This document shows, in pieces, positions 15,100 to 24,683 of a DNA stretch of 51,263 bases. This DNA is from an uncultured Ruminococcus sp. (GTDB lineage: Bacteria > Bacillota > Clostridia > Oscillospirales > CAG-272). The position numbers were made by a program, and so were the translations under genes. The first letter of the stretch is position 1. Each line of letters starts with the position of its first letter. The stretch lies in assembly GCA_902762505.1 (NCBI GenBank), contig CACWOQ010000008.1, positions 1 through 51,263 on the forward strand, given 5' to 3'. The notes under the pieces are model-generated. The model was not told where the DNA came from. It made no database searches and saw only the letters and a program-made list of their open reading frames with translations.

Positions 15100-16226
15100 T
15101 GAAATTTGCCGCCACCTGTCTGTTCGGGCTTGAAAAACTGCTCGGGGAGGAGATAGACGCGCTCGGACTGAAAAGATCCGGCACGATCGACGGAAGAGTA
15201 TATTTTGAAGGCGACGTATCCGATATACCGAGGCTCAATATAAACCTGCGTTTCGCGGAGCGCGTCTATATCGTTCTCGGCGAATTTCCGGCGCACACCT
15301 TCACGGAGCTGTTCGACGGCACGAGAAAAATACCGTTTTACGATTATATAGGCGGGCGCGACGCGTTTCCGGTCAAGGGACACAGCATAAAAAGCGCGCT
15401 TACCTCCATCCCCGACTGTCAGAGCATCGTAAAAAAAGCTGCCGTCGAGGCGATGAAGGACAGATATGCGACGGAGAGGTTCGAGGAGACCGGGACGGCG
15501 TATCAGATAGAATTCTTCATCCTGAAGGACGAGGCGGCGATAATGCTGGACACCTCCGGCGTCACACTGCACAAGCGCGGCTACCGCCCGGAATCGAACG
15601 CCGCACCCCTGCGCGAAACGCTCGCCGCCGCGCTCGTAAAGCTCGCGCACATACGTGAGGAGAACCTGTTCTGGGATCCGTTCTGCGGCTCCGGCACGAT
15701 AGCGATAGAGGCGGCGATGCAGACGTGCAATAAAGCGCCCGGCATGGACCGCACGTTTATATCTCAGAGCTATCCGTGGATCGGCAAAGCAGACTGGGAC
15801 AGAGCGTATGAAAAAGCGCGTGACGAAATAAAAACAGACTGCGTATTCGAGGCTTACGCCTCGGATATCGATCCCGAATGCGTGAGGCTCACGCGTGAAA
15901 ACGCCGCCCGCGCCGGAGTTGACAAGTATGTCAAAGCCTTTGAGCGCGACGCGAGAGAGGTTGAAACGTACGGCCGCCGCGGAACCATCGTCTGCAATCC
16001 GCCGTACGGCGAGCGTATGATGGACCGGCAGAGCGTTGAACGGCTTTACTCCGATATAGGACGCGCGTGGGCGGAGCTGGGCTCGTGGCAGATCTACGTT
16101 ATATCGTCGTGCCCGGATTTCGAGCGGCTTTTCCGCCGCCGCGCAGACAAAGTAAGAAAACTGTACAACGGTATGATCAAATGTGATTACTATCAGTTTT
16201 TCAAAAACAAGAGGAGCTCAGAATGA
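15099..16226 (+). CDS. THUMP-domain 23S rRNA methyltransferase (RlmL/YpsC-like)
   Basis: 375 residues, cytoplasmic. The N-terminal third is a ferredoxin-like plus THUMP RNA-binding region; the C-terminal half is a class I methyltransferase with DPFCGSGTIAIEAA (about residue 192) for SAM binding and NPPYGERM (about residue 300) as the N-methyltransferase active site. This is the architecture of YpsC and the N-terminal half of E. coli RlmKL, which makes N2-methylguanosine in 23S rRNA. It lacks the RlmK half, as is normal in Firmicutes. It is coupled to ASRT upstream (1 nt overlap) and to a lipoprotein gene downstream (ATGA overlap). Confidence 0.9.
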   Translation: MKFAATCLFGLEKLLGEEIDALGLKRSGTIDGRVYFEGDVSDIPRLNINLRFAERVYIVLGEFPAHTFTELFDGTRKIPFYDYIGGRDAFPVKGHSIKSALTSIPDCQSIVKKAAVEAMKDRYATERFEETGTAYQIEFFILKDEAAIMLDTSGVTLHKRGYRPESNAAPLRETLAAALVKLAHIREENLFWDPFCGSGTIAIEAAMQTCNKAPGMDRTFISQSYPWIGKADWDRAYEKARDEIKTDCVFEAYASDIDPECVRLTRENAARAGVDKYVKAFERDAREVETYGRRGTIVCNPPYGERMMDRQSVERLYSDIGRAWAELGSWQIYVISSCPDFERLFRRRADKVRKLYNGMIKCDYYQFFKNKRSSE

Positions 16227-17956
16227 AAAAGACTGTTTCGATACTGTCCGCACTTCTTATGACCGTTTCGGCGATCGCCGCCTGCTCGCCTCAGACCCCG
16301 CCGGATACAACGCCGGCGACGGTAACGGAGGACGGCACCGCAGCCGCGCCAGCCGATTCGACCGGCGCCGTGACAGAGGCGCCGGAAACAGACGAGATAA
16401 TAAAAGCGCCTGACGAGGATGAAGGGTTATCCGCCTGGTACGTCCATTCGTTTGTAAAAACCGACCCGGAAAGACCCGCGGATACGGGCCTGCGCTCATA
16501 TACGGTCTATATGACGCGCGGCGAGGTCGAGGACGCGCAGATCGTCATATCGTCGGGCGAGGCAAAAGAAGGCCTCAGCGTCAGATGCGACGGCCTTAAA
16601 AATAAAAACGGCGACGTGATAAGCGCGGAGATCTTCCGCCAGTATTACATAAAATGCGGAAAGAAGTATTATCCGGATCCCGTCGCTCCGATGAACGAAA
16701 CGACTGAGCGCTTCGATATAGCGCCCGGAAAATCGCAGGCGTCATTTATCAGCCTGCGGACGGATAAAACGACGCCGCCCGGCGACTACGAGGGCGTCGT
16801 TTCCGTGGAACAGGACGGGAAAACCGTCAAACAGCTGCGCCTCTTCGCCCGCGTGTGGGATATCGTGATGCCGGAGACGATGACCGGCGTCGCCACCGTG
16901 AACCTGTACGCGGATCAGATAGAGCGGTTCCACGGCAAAAACATGTACAAGGAATACTTTGATTTTCTGCTCGACTACCACGTCAACCCGTGGGATCTTC
17001 CGTACGATATACTTGACCGCAGAGCCGACGCTTATATGAGCGATCCGAGGATCAATTCGTTCAGTATGCCGTACGAGCCGACGGACAACGTAAAGCTTTC
17101 GCAGAGATACCAAAAGGTGTCTGAAAATGCGGAATGGCTGAAAAAATCGTTCTTCTATCCTTTTGACGAGCCGACGAACGTCGATATGATAAACAACCTC
17201 GCCGGCAGATGCATAAGGATAAAGGAATACTGCCCCGGGGCGCGTATCGTCTCGCCGTTCTTTACGGATATCGCGTACGATGCGGAGCGCGACCAGATCG
17301 CCGTCATGTCCGAATACATAAACATCTGGTGCCCGAAGGTTTTCTGCTTCACGAAGGTGGAGGAGAGAAAGACCGGCAGACGGATGCTTTACAACGCGGA
17401 GCAGAGAAAAACGCAGGTGGAATTCAACGAGCGTATGAAGCAAATGACTGACCGCGGAGACGATCTGTGGTGGTACGTCTGCTGGGAGCCGGGAAAACCG
17501 TATCTGAATATGTTCGTCGATATGACCGGAATGCAGAACAAGCTCCTTTTCTGGCAGCAGAAGCAGTACAACGTCAACGGATTCCTGTACTGGTCAAGCA
17601 ACTGCTGGGAAAGAGTTGAAGATCCGTGGACGAACATGGCTACCGTCGGCACCGATTACCGCACCGGTCAGTCGTGGCTGTCGGATTCGGTCTACGGCGA
17701 CGGATCGCTGCTTTACCCGGGATCGAAGGTCAACGTCGACGGCGCGTGCGGCTCGTTCAGGCTCCACCTCATCCGCGACGGTATAGAAGAATTTGAAATG
17801 CTCACTATGCTTGAAAAGCTCGCCGGAAGAGACGCGGTCGACGCGATAATCGGACAGGTATCGACGAACGTCGTCGAATACAGCTCCGATGACGACGCGT
17901 TTGCTCTTGCAAGGATCAGACTCGGCGACGAGCTTGAAGCCGCGCTTAAAAAATAA
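16223..17956 (+). CDS. DUF4091 (GH123-like) lipoprotein
   Basis: 577 residues. A lipoprotein signal (lipobox AIAAC, Cys21) is followed by a Thr/Ala/Glu-rich linker to about residue 60, a beta-sandwich domain, then a TIM-barrel catalytic domain. FFYPFDEP puts a neighbouring Asp-Glu pair at 315-316, matching the catalytic Asp-Glu of GH123, where the 2-acetamido group assists catalysis. WWYVCWEP, LLFWQQKQYNVNGFLYW and the C-terminal SFRLHLIRDGIEEFEM are DUF4091 hallmarks. Characterised GH123 enzymes remove beta-N-acetylgalactosamine; that substrate is only suggested here. It is a close tandem paralogue of the next gene and overlaps the RNA methyltransferase stop (ATGA). Confidence 0.85.
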   Translation: MKKTVSILSALLMTVSAIAACSPQTPPDTTPATVTEDGTAAAPADSTGAVTEAPETDEIIKAPDEDEGLSAWYVHSFVKTDPERPADTGLRSYTVYMTRGEVEDAQIVISSGEAKEGLSVRCDGLKNKNGDVISAEIFRQYYIKCGKKYYPDPVAPMNETTERFDIAPGKSQASFISLRTDKTTPPGDYEGVVSVEQDGKTVKQLRLFARVWDIVMPETMTGVATVNLYADQIERFHGKNMYKEYFDFLLDYHVNPWDLPYDILDRRADAYMSDPRINSFSMPYEPTDNVKLSQRYQKVSENAEWLKKSFFYPFDEPTNVDMINNLAGRCIRIKEYCPGARIVSPFFTDIAYDAERDQIAVMSEYINIWCPKVFCFTKVEERKTGRRMLYNAEQRKTQVEFNERMKQMTDRGDDLWWYVCWEPGKPYLNMFVDMTGMQNKLLFWQQKQYNVNGFLYWSSNCWERVEDPWTNMATVGTDYRTGQSWLSDSVYGDGSLLYPGSKVNVDGACGSFRLHLIRDGIEEFEMLTMLEKLAGRDAVDAIIGQVSTNVVEYSSDDDAFALARIRLGDELEAALKK

Positions 17957-17988
17957 CCGGACAAACGACGTCGCGGGGGGGAGACAAT

Positions 17989-19728
17989 ATGAAAAGGATC
18001 ATCTCATGTCTGTTTGCGTTTCTGTTCGCGCTCGGCGCGGTATCGTGTACCGCGAAACGTAACGGAGACGATACCGGAAACGCCGTAAAAACGGATACCG
18101 AAACTGTAACGACGGAGGAACCGGAGTTGACGAAAGAAGAAGAAACGAAAGAGATAATAACGGCGCCGGACGAGGACGAAGGCATAACCGCGTGCTTCGC
18201 GCACGCCTTCGTGAAAACGGATCCCGACGCTTTCTGCGACACGGGTATGAGATCGTATACCGTGTATATGTGCAGAAACGAATATGAAAACGCCCAGCTT
18301 ATCCTGTCAGCCGACGGCGGCAGAGAAGGCGTCTCGGTCGAGGCGCCCGTGCTGAAAAACAAGGACGGCGCGGAGCTTGCGGCAAACGTTATAAGGCAGT
18401 ATTACGTAAAGTGCCTTGACAGATACTATCCGGACGCGATAGCGCCCATGAACGAAACGACCGAAAAATTCGATCTTTCCTGTGGCAGATCGCAGGCGCT
18501 GTTCATTCAGCTGAAAACCGGAAAGGACACGCGCCCGGGAGACTACGAGGGTGTGATTTCGGTAAAATGTGACGGCAGGACCGTAAAGCAGCTGCGTCTT
18601 TCCGCACACGTCTGGGATATAGAGCTTCCCGACGAAAGCTCAAGCGCCGCCGTTACCGGAATGTATACGAGCCAGGTCAGGCGCTTTCACGGAGACGGCG
18701 ACGTTGAAGGATACTTCGCCAAATACTATGATTACCTGCTCGAGCACAGGGTAAACGGATACGATCTTCCGTACGATATACTTGACGCGCGCGCCGACGC
18801 GTATATGAGCGATCCGCGCGTGAAGAATTTCCGTGTGCCGTACTGTCCCGATAAGGACAAGAAGCTTCTTTCATACTACGAAAAGCTTTGCAAAAACGAA
18901 GAGTGGATGAAGAAGGCGTTCTTCTATCCGCACGACGAGCCCGGGACCGCCGCCTCGCTTGACGAAATGGCGAAGAAATGCGAAAGACTCAAGAGGCTCT
19001 GCCCCGGCATACGTATAGTCGTGCCGTTTTTCCAGAACGTACAGTATGACAAGGATACGGATCAGATAGGAATGATGGACGACCACGTCGATATCTGGTG
19101 CCCGAAATCCTTCTGCTTTACGAAGCCGTCCGACAAGGCGAAGGGCAGAAGGCTGCTTTACAGCACGGCTCAGAGCAAAAAATATCCCGAATTCGGAGAA
19201 CGCATGGCGCAGCAGGTCGCCGAGGGCGACGAGCTGTGGTGGTACGTCTGCTGGGAACCCGGACTTCCGTATCTTAATATGTACGTCGATATGACCGGCC
19301 TGCAGAACAGGCTTCTGTTCTGGCAGCAGAAGCAGTACGGCGTAGGCGGCTTCCTCTACTGGTCGAGCATGTACTGGCCGAAGGTCGAGGATCCGTGGGA
19401 AAACATGGCGACAGTCGGCACCGATTACAAGACGGGCAAGAAATGGCTGTCCGACGAGGTGTTCGGCGACGGGTCGCTCATGTATCCCGGAACGAAGGTC
19501 GGAGTCGACGGACCGTGCGGTTCTTTCAGACTTGAAATGATCCGCGACGGACTTGAGGAATTTGAAATGTTCACGATGCTCGAAAAGCTATCAGGACGCG
19601 AAGCGGTCGACGGGATAATAAACCGCGTATCGGCCTCGATCGTGAAATTCACTGACAGCGACGATGATTTCGCCACGGCGAGGATCGCTTTCGGCGACGC
19701 GCTCGAGCGGGCGCTCAAAGACAAATGA
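17989..19728 (+). CDS. DUF4091 (GH123-like) lipoprotein, tandem paralogue
   Basis: 579 residues, collinear with the preceding protein over its full length. Lipobox LGAVSC; short Asp/Thr/Glu linker; FFYPHDEP gives the catalytic-type pair Asp316-Glu317; WWYVCWEPGLPYLNMYVDMT and FWQQKQYGVGGFLYW are nearly the same as in the partner. Divergence is highest in the linker and in the region after residue 220, where substrate loops may differ. The ribosome site is a G-rich run. A recent duplication seems likely, and the two may act on related linkages. The stop overlaps the U32 peptidase start (ATGA). Confidence 0.85.
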   Translation: MKRIISCLFAFLFALGAVSCTAKRNGDDTGNAVKTDTETVTTEEPELTKEEETKEIITAPDEDEGITACFAHAFVKTDPDAFCDTGMRSYTVYMCRNEYENAQLILSADGGREGVSVEAPVLKNKDGAELAANVIRQYYVKCLDRYYPDAIAPMNETTEKFDLSCGRSQALFIQLKTGKDTRPGDYEGVISVKCDGRTVKQLRLSAHVWDIELPDESSSAAVTGMYTSQVRRFHGDGDVEGYFAKYYDYLLEHRVNGYDLPYDILDARADAYMSDPRVKNFRVPYCPDKDKKLLSYYEKLCKNEEWMKKAFFYPHDEPGTAASLDEMAKKCERLKRLCPGIRIVVPFFQNVQYDKDTDQIGMMDDHVDIWCPKSFCFTKPSDKAKGRRLLYSTAQSKKYPEFGERMAQQVAEGDELWWYVCWEPGLPYLNMYVDMTGLQNRLLFWQQKQYGVGGFLYWSSMYWPKVEDPWENMATVGTDYKTGKKWLSDEVFGDGSLMYPGTKVGVDGPCGSFRLEMIRDGLEEFEMFTMLEKLSGREAVDGIINRVSASIVKFTDSDDDFATARIAFGDALERALKDK

Positions 19729-20951
19729 GAAGACCCGAGATACTTTCACCCGCCGGAACGCCGGAAAAGCTCCGCGCCGCCGTCAGATTCGGCTGTGACG
19801 CCGTGTACCTTGCCGCAAAGAGCTTCGGTATGCGCTCTGCCGCCGGCAATTTCGACGCGGACGAGCTCGATTCCGCGGTAAAATACTGCCGGGAGCGCGG
19901 CGTCAGGGTCTACGTGACGCTGAACACGATGCCTCGCGGCGACGAATACGAAGATCTTAGGCGTCTTATCCCGACGCTTCACGAGATAGGACCCGACGCG
20001 TATATAGTCGCCGACCCCGGCGTTATGGACACGCTTCATTCCATGTATCCGGATGCGGTGATACACGTTTCCACACAGACGAGCGTTGTGTCTGCCGCCG
20101 CCGCCGAATCTTATATGCGCCATTTCAACGCAAAAAGGATAGTGCTCGCGCGCGAGCTGTCGCTTGAAGAGATAAAAGCGATCAGACGGGACGTTTCACC
20201 CGAGCTCGAGCTCGAAACGTTCGTGCACGGCGCGATGTGCGTTTCATACAGCGGCAGATGCCTTCTTTCCAATCATTTTACCGGCAGAGACGGCAACAGA
20301 GGTGAATGCACCCAGCCCTGCCGGTGGAACTACAAGCTGTACGAGCTCCATGAGGAAAAGGACGACACAAGACGCCCGGGCGTGGAGCAGACGGAGGACG
20401 GCACGTTCATCATGTCGTCGAAGGATATGTGCATGATAGAGCATATACCCGAGCTTTGCGAGGCGGGGATAACTTCGTTCAAAATAGAGGGCAGGATGAA
20501 GAGCGTGTACTACGCGGCGGTAACCGCGCTTGCGTACAGGCGCGCGGTCGAAGCGTATGCAAACGATCCGTCAGGCTACCGGACCGATCCGGAGCTTGTC
20601 CGCCTGCTCGGATCCGTGACGCACAGAAAATACGACACGGGCTACTATTTCTCCGACCCGTCGACCGACGCGAAAACGGTGGACGAGCCCGGATATATCA
20701 CCGAGCGCCCGTATTACGGCATAGTTCAAAGCTATGACGAAAGCACCGGGACGGCTCTGGTGAAGCAGAAAAACAAAGTCCTGGCGGGGCAGACCGTGAG
20801 ATTTCTGTCGCCCGACGGTGAAAAAGAACCGTTCGTCCTCGATATGATCACAGACGAGGACGGACAAATACTGACCGCCACGCCTCACCCGAAAATGATA
20901 TTCGGCGTCAAAACGCCGTATCCTGTCGGGTGCGGAGATATATTGCACTGA
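19725..20951 (+). CDS. Peptidase U32 family protein (TrhP/YegQ-like)
   Basis: 408 residues, cytoplasmic. It starts PEILSPAGTPEKLRAAVRFG, the U32 N terminus; the family signature region FVHGAMCVSYSGRCLLSN is followed by the GECTQPCRW cysteines, which with the two earlier ones form the conserved four-Cys set thought to bind an iron-sulfur cluster. A C-terminal beta domain (PF16325-like) ends the protein. TrhP-type members take part in 5-hydroxyuridine formation at tRNA position 34 rather than proteolysis; that role is inferred from similarity to YrrO/YegQ. It is wedged between exported glycosidase genes by an ATGA overlap, so it is probably co-transcribed with them. Confidence 0.92.
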   Translation: MRRPEILSPAGTPEKLRAAVRFGCDAVYLAAKSFGMRSAAGNFDADELDSAVKYCRERGVRVYVTLNTMPRGDEYEDLRRLIPTLHEIGPDAYIVADPGVMDTLHSMYPDAVIHVSTQTSVVSAAAAESYMRHFNAKRIVLARELSLEEIKAIRRDVSPELELETFVHGAMCVSYSGRCLLSNHFTGRDGNRGECTQPCRWNYKLYELHEEKDDTRRPGVEQTEDGTFIMSSKDMCMIEHIPELCEAGITSFKIEGRMKSVYYAAVTALAYRRAVEAYANDPSGYRTDPELVRLLGSVTHRKYDTGYYFSDPSTDAKTVDEPGYITERPYYGIVQSYDESTGTALVKQKNKVLAGQTVRFLSPDGEKEPFVLDMITDEDGQILTATPHPKMIFGVKTPYPVGCGDILH

Positions 20952-20966
20952 TGAAAGGAATCTGAG

Positions 20967-23900
20967 ATGAAGACAAAAACGATCATGACACGAATCCTGT
21001 GCGCCGCGCTTGCGTTTATGTTCGTATTCGCAGCCGGCTGTGACAGAGAACCTGAGATCACGGACGAACAGACCGTCACCGGGTCGGACACCGATACCGT
21101 GACGGAACCGGTAACGGAAGCGGAGACGGATCCGCCGGAAACGGAGGAAAAGATCATTATGGTAAAAGTATCGGATAAACTCGAAATGCCGAAGATCAAT
21201 CATTTCGCGCAGCTTACAAGCGTGGAAAACGATCTTAACGCGATACTTAAAAACGGCTACGGAGCGTCAAGCCTCGTCGCCGACGCTTTCTCGTACGTAA
21301 AAGACAAGACCGTTATATTCAGAGCCGACCGCGGCTACGATTACTGCTACGTTCTCGGAACTCTCACGGATCTTGCCGCCGCCGGCATAACCGCCGACGA
21401 GGGACTGTTCCTTGATCTGTATGATATATCTCTGATATTCGGCGGCGATTACAGCCACGACGAGAGCGGAGAGGAGCCCGTCACCGTTTTCAAATTCGGC
21501 GACGCGACCCTCACCTGCACCGGAAAAAACGGCGTGATCGAGCAAAACGGCGAAAAAACCGAGATCGCCGTCCGCACGGCGTCGGTACTGCTCGGCGACG
21601 ACGATAATTATACGAAGCTCCATTACGCCAACGCGAAGGATATAGCGAAGGTGCTCGGACTTTCCGTATACTGCACGGATAACGGACTCGTTTACTATTC
21701 CGTCGGCGACGCGTTTGAACAGCTCCGCGGATACTACGCAGCCGAGGAGGGACTCAAGCTGTTCATGACGGACGACGCCGAGATCGAAAAGTATTCGCGC
21801 AATATGTTCATCAGCATCCCGAACATAATCAAGCTCGCGGACAACAACGTCACGGCGTACACTTTTCCGGATACCGACCTGAACGCGAACGTATCCGTTT
21901 ACGCAAGACAGGGCGTTCAGTCTTCCGTCAAGCTCGGACCGGCGATAGTCGCGGGTCAGGGCGAAAACGATGAAAACTATACCGTAGTGCGCGTTTTCGA
22001 TATTTATCAGACGCTGCATACCCAGTTCAACGCGTATCCCGCATCCGTGCGCGGAGGCGTACAGGTCGCCGCCGCGGTAACGGACGACGGCGTGAACATC
22101 CTCACGGCTCCGTTCAAATCGGCTGACGTGAAGGAGCTGCGCGTGTTCGATTCTAACGGCTCGTTCAGATTCACGGTAAAACCGTCGTCCGGCGCGCCTT
22201 ACGCGATAGCCGCCGGCTCGTTTGACGGCGACGCGGACGTCTTCGCCGTTGCTTCCGCAAACGGCGGCGGCGCCGAAACGAAGGTGGAATTCTTCTCGGC
22301 GAAAAACGGACAGAAGACCGGCGAGATCAGCGTGAAAGCCGGCTCGTCAAACCGCCTGGTGATGTCCTCGACCGTCGTGACGTCCGGCCGCGAGGGTCTT
22401 GTGCTCAGCTTCGGCGACAAGGCGTACGAATACAAAGACGGAGAGCTGTCCGAAATAGGACTTGACGGTAAAACGTACAACGGCGTTTTTGCCTCCGCCT
22501 TCGGCGGCTACATCGCCACGTCCGACGCGGACGACGAATACAAGGCTTTCTCGAACGTGACCGAGATCAGAGACGGCGTCAGCACCGTTATCAACGCCGG
22601 CGCGAAGGAAAACACGTTCGTTTCCACAAAGGCGACGAAGAACACCGAATATATCAAAAAAGGCACGTTCTGGCATATCAGGGTAGAGTATCCCTCGCCC
22701 GTTATGAACAAGATACAGAACGGCAAGACTTACGCTCTCCGCAGCAGCGGGATAGACCAGTTCACCATCGGACCGGGCGGCGACGTTCAGGCGAGATTCA
22801 GGACCCAGTACAATATGTGGGAGCCGTGCTCGACTCACCGCTGGGGCAAGACAGCGCAGATGGGATATCTTATAAACTACGTCGACCCGGATAACGGCGC
22901 GTACGCATACGCGACGCTTACGAAAACCGGCGAGAGAAACGACTATCTCGAGCTCGGCTCGTCGTTCTACAACGCGACGTACGCACCGAACATAGAAGGA
23001 CTTGACAAGCTCAATTTCTGGACGCGCCGCACTTATCTGAACAGCCTTGCAAAGCTTTACAGGCAGGCGCCGGAATTCACGGTAGCCGTATCGCCCGTAC
23101 ACGAGCATGAGATCGACTCCGGCGCCAAATCCGTAGGCGACTACAACCCGAAGATGATCTCGGGATTTGCACAGTACCTCAAGGATCTGTACGGAACGAT
23201 AGAAAACGTAAACGAAAAATATAAGACGAGCTTCGCCTCCTTCGACGAGCTTGACGCTCCGAGAGGCACGAAGCGCGGCGACTGGGACAAGTATTCTTCA
23301 AAGAGAGTCAAGAACGAATATTTCAGCGAATGGTCGCTTTATAACAGATATATCGTATCAAGGCACGTCATCATGGCGTACCGTGAGGCGATACTCGCCG
23401 GCTTCCCGCCGGAGCTCATCAAGGCGCACCAGATACCCGAGGGCGACGCCGTCGCGGGTCTTCTGGGCGAAGCCGATACGAGACTTTCTCCGGTCGACAC
23501 CGTCATAGCGGACGGCACCGGCTACGGCGGAACGAGATACGGCGTATGGTACAGGGATAAGAATTCGTTCTTCTCGCTCGCCGTAAGATCCGGTCAGCAT
23601 ACGATAACGCTCGGCGAATACAGCGCAATGTCGACTGACGCCGAGGAAGCGTTCAAACAGCTCAAATACATGTTCGACAACGGCATCACCTTCACGCACG
23701 TCATGCCGTGGGCGGGCAACGTCCCGTCCGGCGACGTGATGGACAAGAACGAACAGTACGCGATAGATAAGCTTCAGGGACTCAACGAACCGAAGAGCGC
23801 GTCCTCCGGCGGCACCGGCGACGTCAGGGCTTACGTTGACGGCGATACGGCTTACAACATAGTCGAGATCGGCTCCAAGCCCGAAAGCGCGGGACTGCTC

Positions 23901-24401
23901 AAGAGCATAAAAGCCGACGGCAGCTTCGAGGGCACCGTATATCTGCAGCCGTTCCACGCGTTTGTCGGAGCAGTCGATATAGCGAGCGACGTTAAAGCGA
24001 ACGGCGACGGCAAGCTCAGCTATGAGATGAAGGGCAGAGTCGACGCGAAGGGCAAGGAGCTCAAAGGCTTCAACTACAACGATACGGCGGAGCTCCGCAT
24101 CACCGCAAAACCGACGAGCAGCACCCGCTCCGGCTATATCACCGTAAAGGTAAGCCACGAGGGCTACGATATACCGGTCGCGGAATATAAATTCCGCGTC
24201 AACGGTGACGAGCGCGAATACCGCTACGTCTTCAAGAATCAGGTCTACCTCGCAGACTGCACCGTTACCGTGGAGTACGAGAGGGTCGATATTACGGACC
24301 TCGACGTCACGATGATGTACGAGATGACGGCGAGAAAATATTTCAGCGAGATCAACCCGAAGGCGCATGAGGGCGGCGTAAGCTTCGATCTTCTGAAGTG
24401 A
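20967..24401 (+). CDS. Large GH42-like lipoprotein with internal beta-propeller-like region
   Basis: 1144 residues. Lipobox FAAGC (Cys25), Asp/Thr/Glu linker to about 60. Residues about 65-250 are a helical/beta module reminiscent of copper-amine-oxidase-type N domains; about 330-560 repeat short strand patterns like a propeller. From about 570 a TIM barrel resembles GH42 beta-galactosidases: FAQYLKDLYGTIENVNEKY and TSFASFDELDAPR are typical. Candidate catalytic Glu residues are 713/715 in HEHEID and 884 in LGEYS. The C-terminal 190 residues look like beta-sandwich binding domains. Probably a cell-surface glycosidase; assignment to GH42 itself is unproven. An AAAGGAA site precedes the ATG. 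Confidence 0.75.
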   Translation: MKTKTIMTRILCAALAFMFVFAAGCDREPEITDEQTVTGSDTDTVTEPVTEAETDPPETEEKIIMVKVSDKLEMPKINHFAQLTSVENDLNAILKNGYGASSLVADAFSYVKDKTVIFRADRGYDYCYVLGTLTDLAAAGITADEGLFLDLYDISLIFGGDYSHDESGEEPVTVFKFGDATLTCTGKNGVIEQNGEKTEIAVRTASVLLGDDDNYTKLHYANAKDIAKVLGLSVYCTDNGLVYYSVGDAFEQLRGYYAAEEGLKLFMTDDAEIEKYSRNMFISIPNIIKLADNNVTAYTFPDTDLNANVSVYARQGVQSSVKLGPAIVAGQGENDENYTVVRVFDIYQTLHTQFNAYPASVRGGVQVAAAVTDDGVNILTAPFKSADVKELRVFDSNGSFRFTVKPSSGAPYAIAAGSFDGDADVFAVASANGGGAETKVEFFSAKNGQKTGEISVKAGSSNRLVMSSTVVTSGREGLVLSFGDKAYEYKDGELSEIGLDGKTYNGVFASAFGGYIATSDADDEYKAFSNVTEIRDGVSTVINAGAKENTFVSTKATKNTEYIKKGTFWHIRVEYPSPVMNKIQNGKTYALRSSGIDQFTIGPGGDVQARFRTQYNMWEPCSTHRWGKTAQMGYLINYVDPDNGAYAYATLTKTGERNDYLELGSSFYNATYAPNIEGLDKLNFWTRRTYLNSLAKLYRQAPEFTVAVSPVHEHEIDSGAKSVGDYNPKMISGFAQYLKDLYGTIENVNEKYKTSFASFDELDAPRGTKRGDWDKYSSKRVKNEYFSEWSLYNRYIVSRHVIMAYREAILAGFPPELIKAHQIPEGDAVAGLLGEADTRLSPVDTVIADGTGYGGTRYGVWYRDKNSFFSLAVRSGQHTITLGEYSAMSTDAEEAFKQLKYMFDNGITFTHVMPWAGNVPSGDVMDKNEQYAIDKLQGLNEPKSASSGGTGDVRAYVDGDTAYNIVEIGSKPESAGLLKSIKADGSFEGTVYLQPFHAFVGAVDIASDVKANGDGKLSYEMKGRVDAKGKELKGFNYNDTAELRITAKPTSSTRSGYITVKVSHEGYDIPVAEYKFRVNGDEREYRYVFKNQVYLADCTVTVEYERVDITDLDVTMMYEMTARKYFSEINPKAHEGGVSFDLLK

Positions 24402-24438
24402 CCTCTATAATATAAGGAAAAATAAAAGTGACCGCGGA

Positions 24439-24487
24439 TTCGGCGCGGCATGAACAGGGAGCTTTTCAATTACACTGCCGCGCCGAA
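24439..24487. repeat. 12-bp inverted repeat with 25-nt loop
   Basis: TTCGGCGCGGCA (24439-24450) and TGCCGCGCCGAA (24476-24487) are perfect reverse complements. A second hairpin, GCCCGC/GCGGGC (24497-24510), lies before the terminator at 24518. Together they make a 112-nt structured stretch in the 282-nt gap, with no convincing ORF, between the GH42-like gene and the next promoter. It could be a 3' UTR structure, a small RNA or a repeat element. Confidence 0.6.
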
Positions 24488-24517
24488 AACGAAAACGCCC
24501 GCAAGCGGGCTTATGAA

Positions 24518-24557
24518 AAAGCAGACTGATTTTGATCATCAGTCTGCTTTTCTTTTT
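24518..24557 (+). terminator. Strong intrinsic terminator
   Basis: A 13-bp perfect stem, AAAGCAGACTGAT (24518-24530) with ATCAGTCTGCTTT (24538-24550), is followed by TTCTTTTTTT. The A-run before the stem makes it usable from the other strand too. It ends the ASRT to GH42-like operon. Confidence 0.9.
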
Positions 24558-24620
24558 TTACGGCGCACTTACTCACCGCGCTTCGGTGCGTTTCTTTATA
24601 TCAAATATGAAAACGTTGTC

Positions 24621-24649
24621 TTGACATATACGGATATATGTGATATATT
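24621..24649 (+). promoter_or_regulatory. SigA-type promoter, first DUF4838 gene
   Basis: TTGACA (24621-24626), 17 nt, TATATT (24644-24649), 34 nt before the ATG. An AACGTTGT motif sits just upstream (24612-24619). Confidence 0.8.
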
Positions 24650-24683
24650 GAATATGTAATAATATTTTTCGGAGTTTCTGTAT

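Noticed and set aside
24450..24659. 69-codon frame in the gap before the first DUF4838 gene
   Set aside because: It runs through the terminator stem and the promoter and has no ribosome site.
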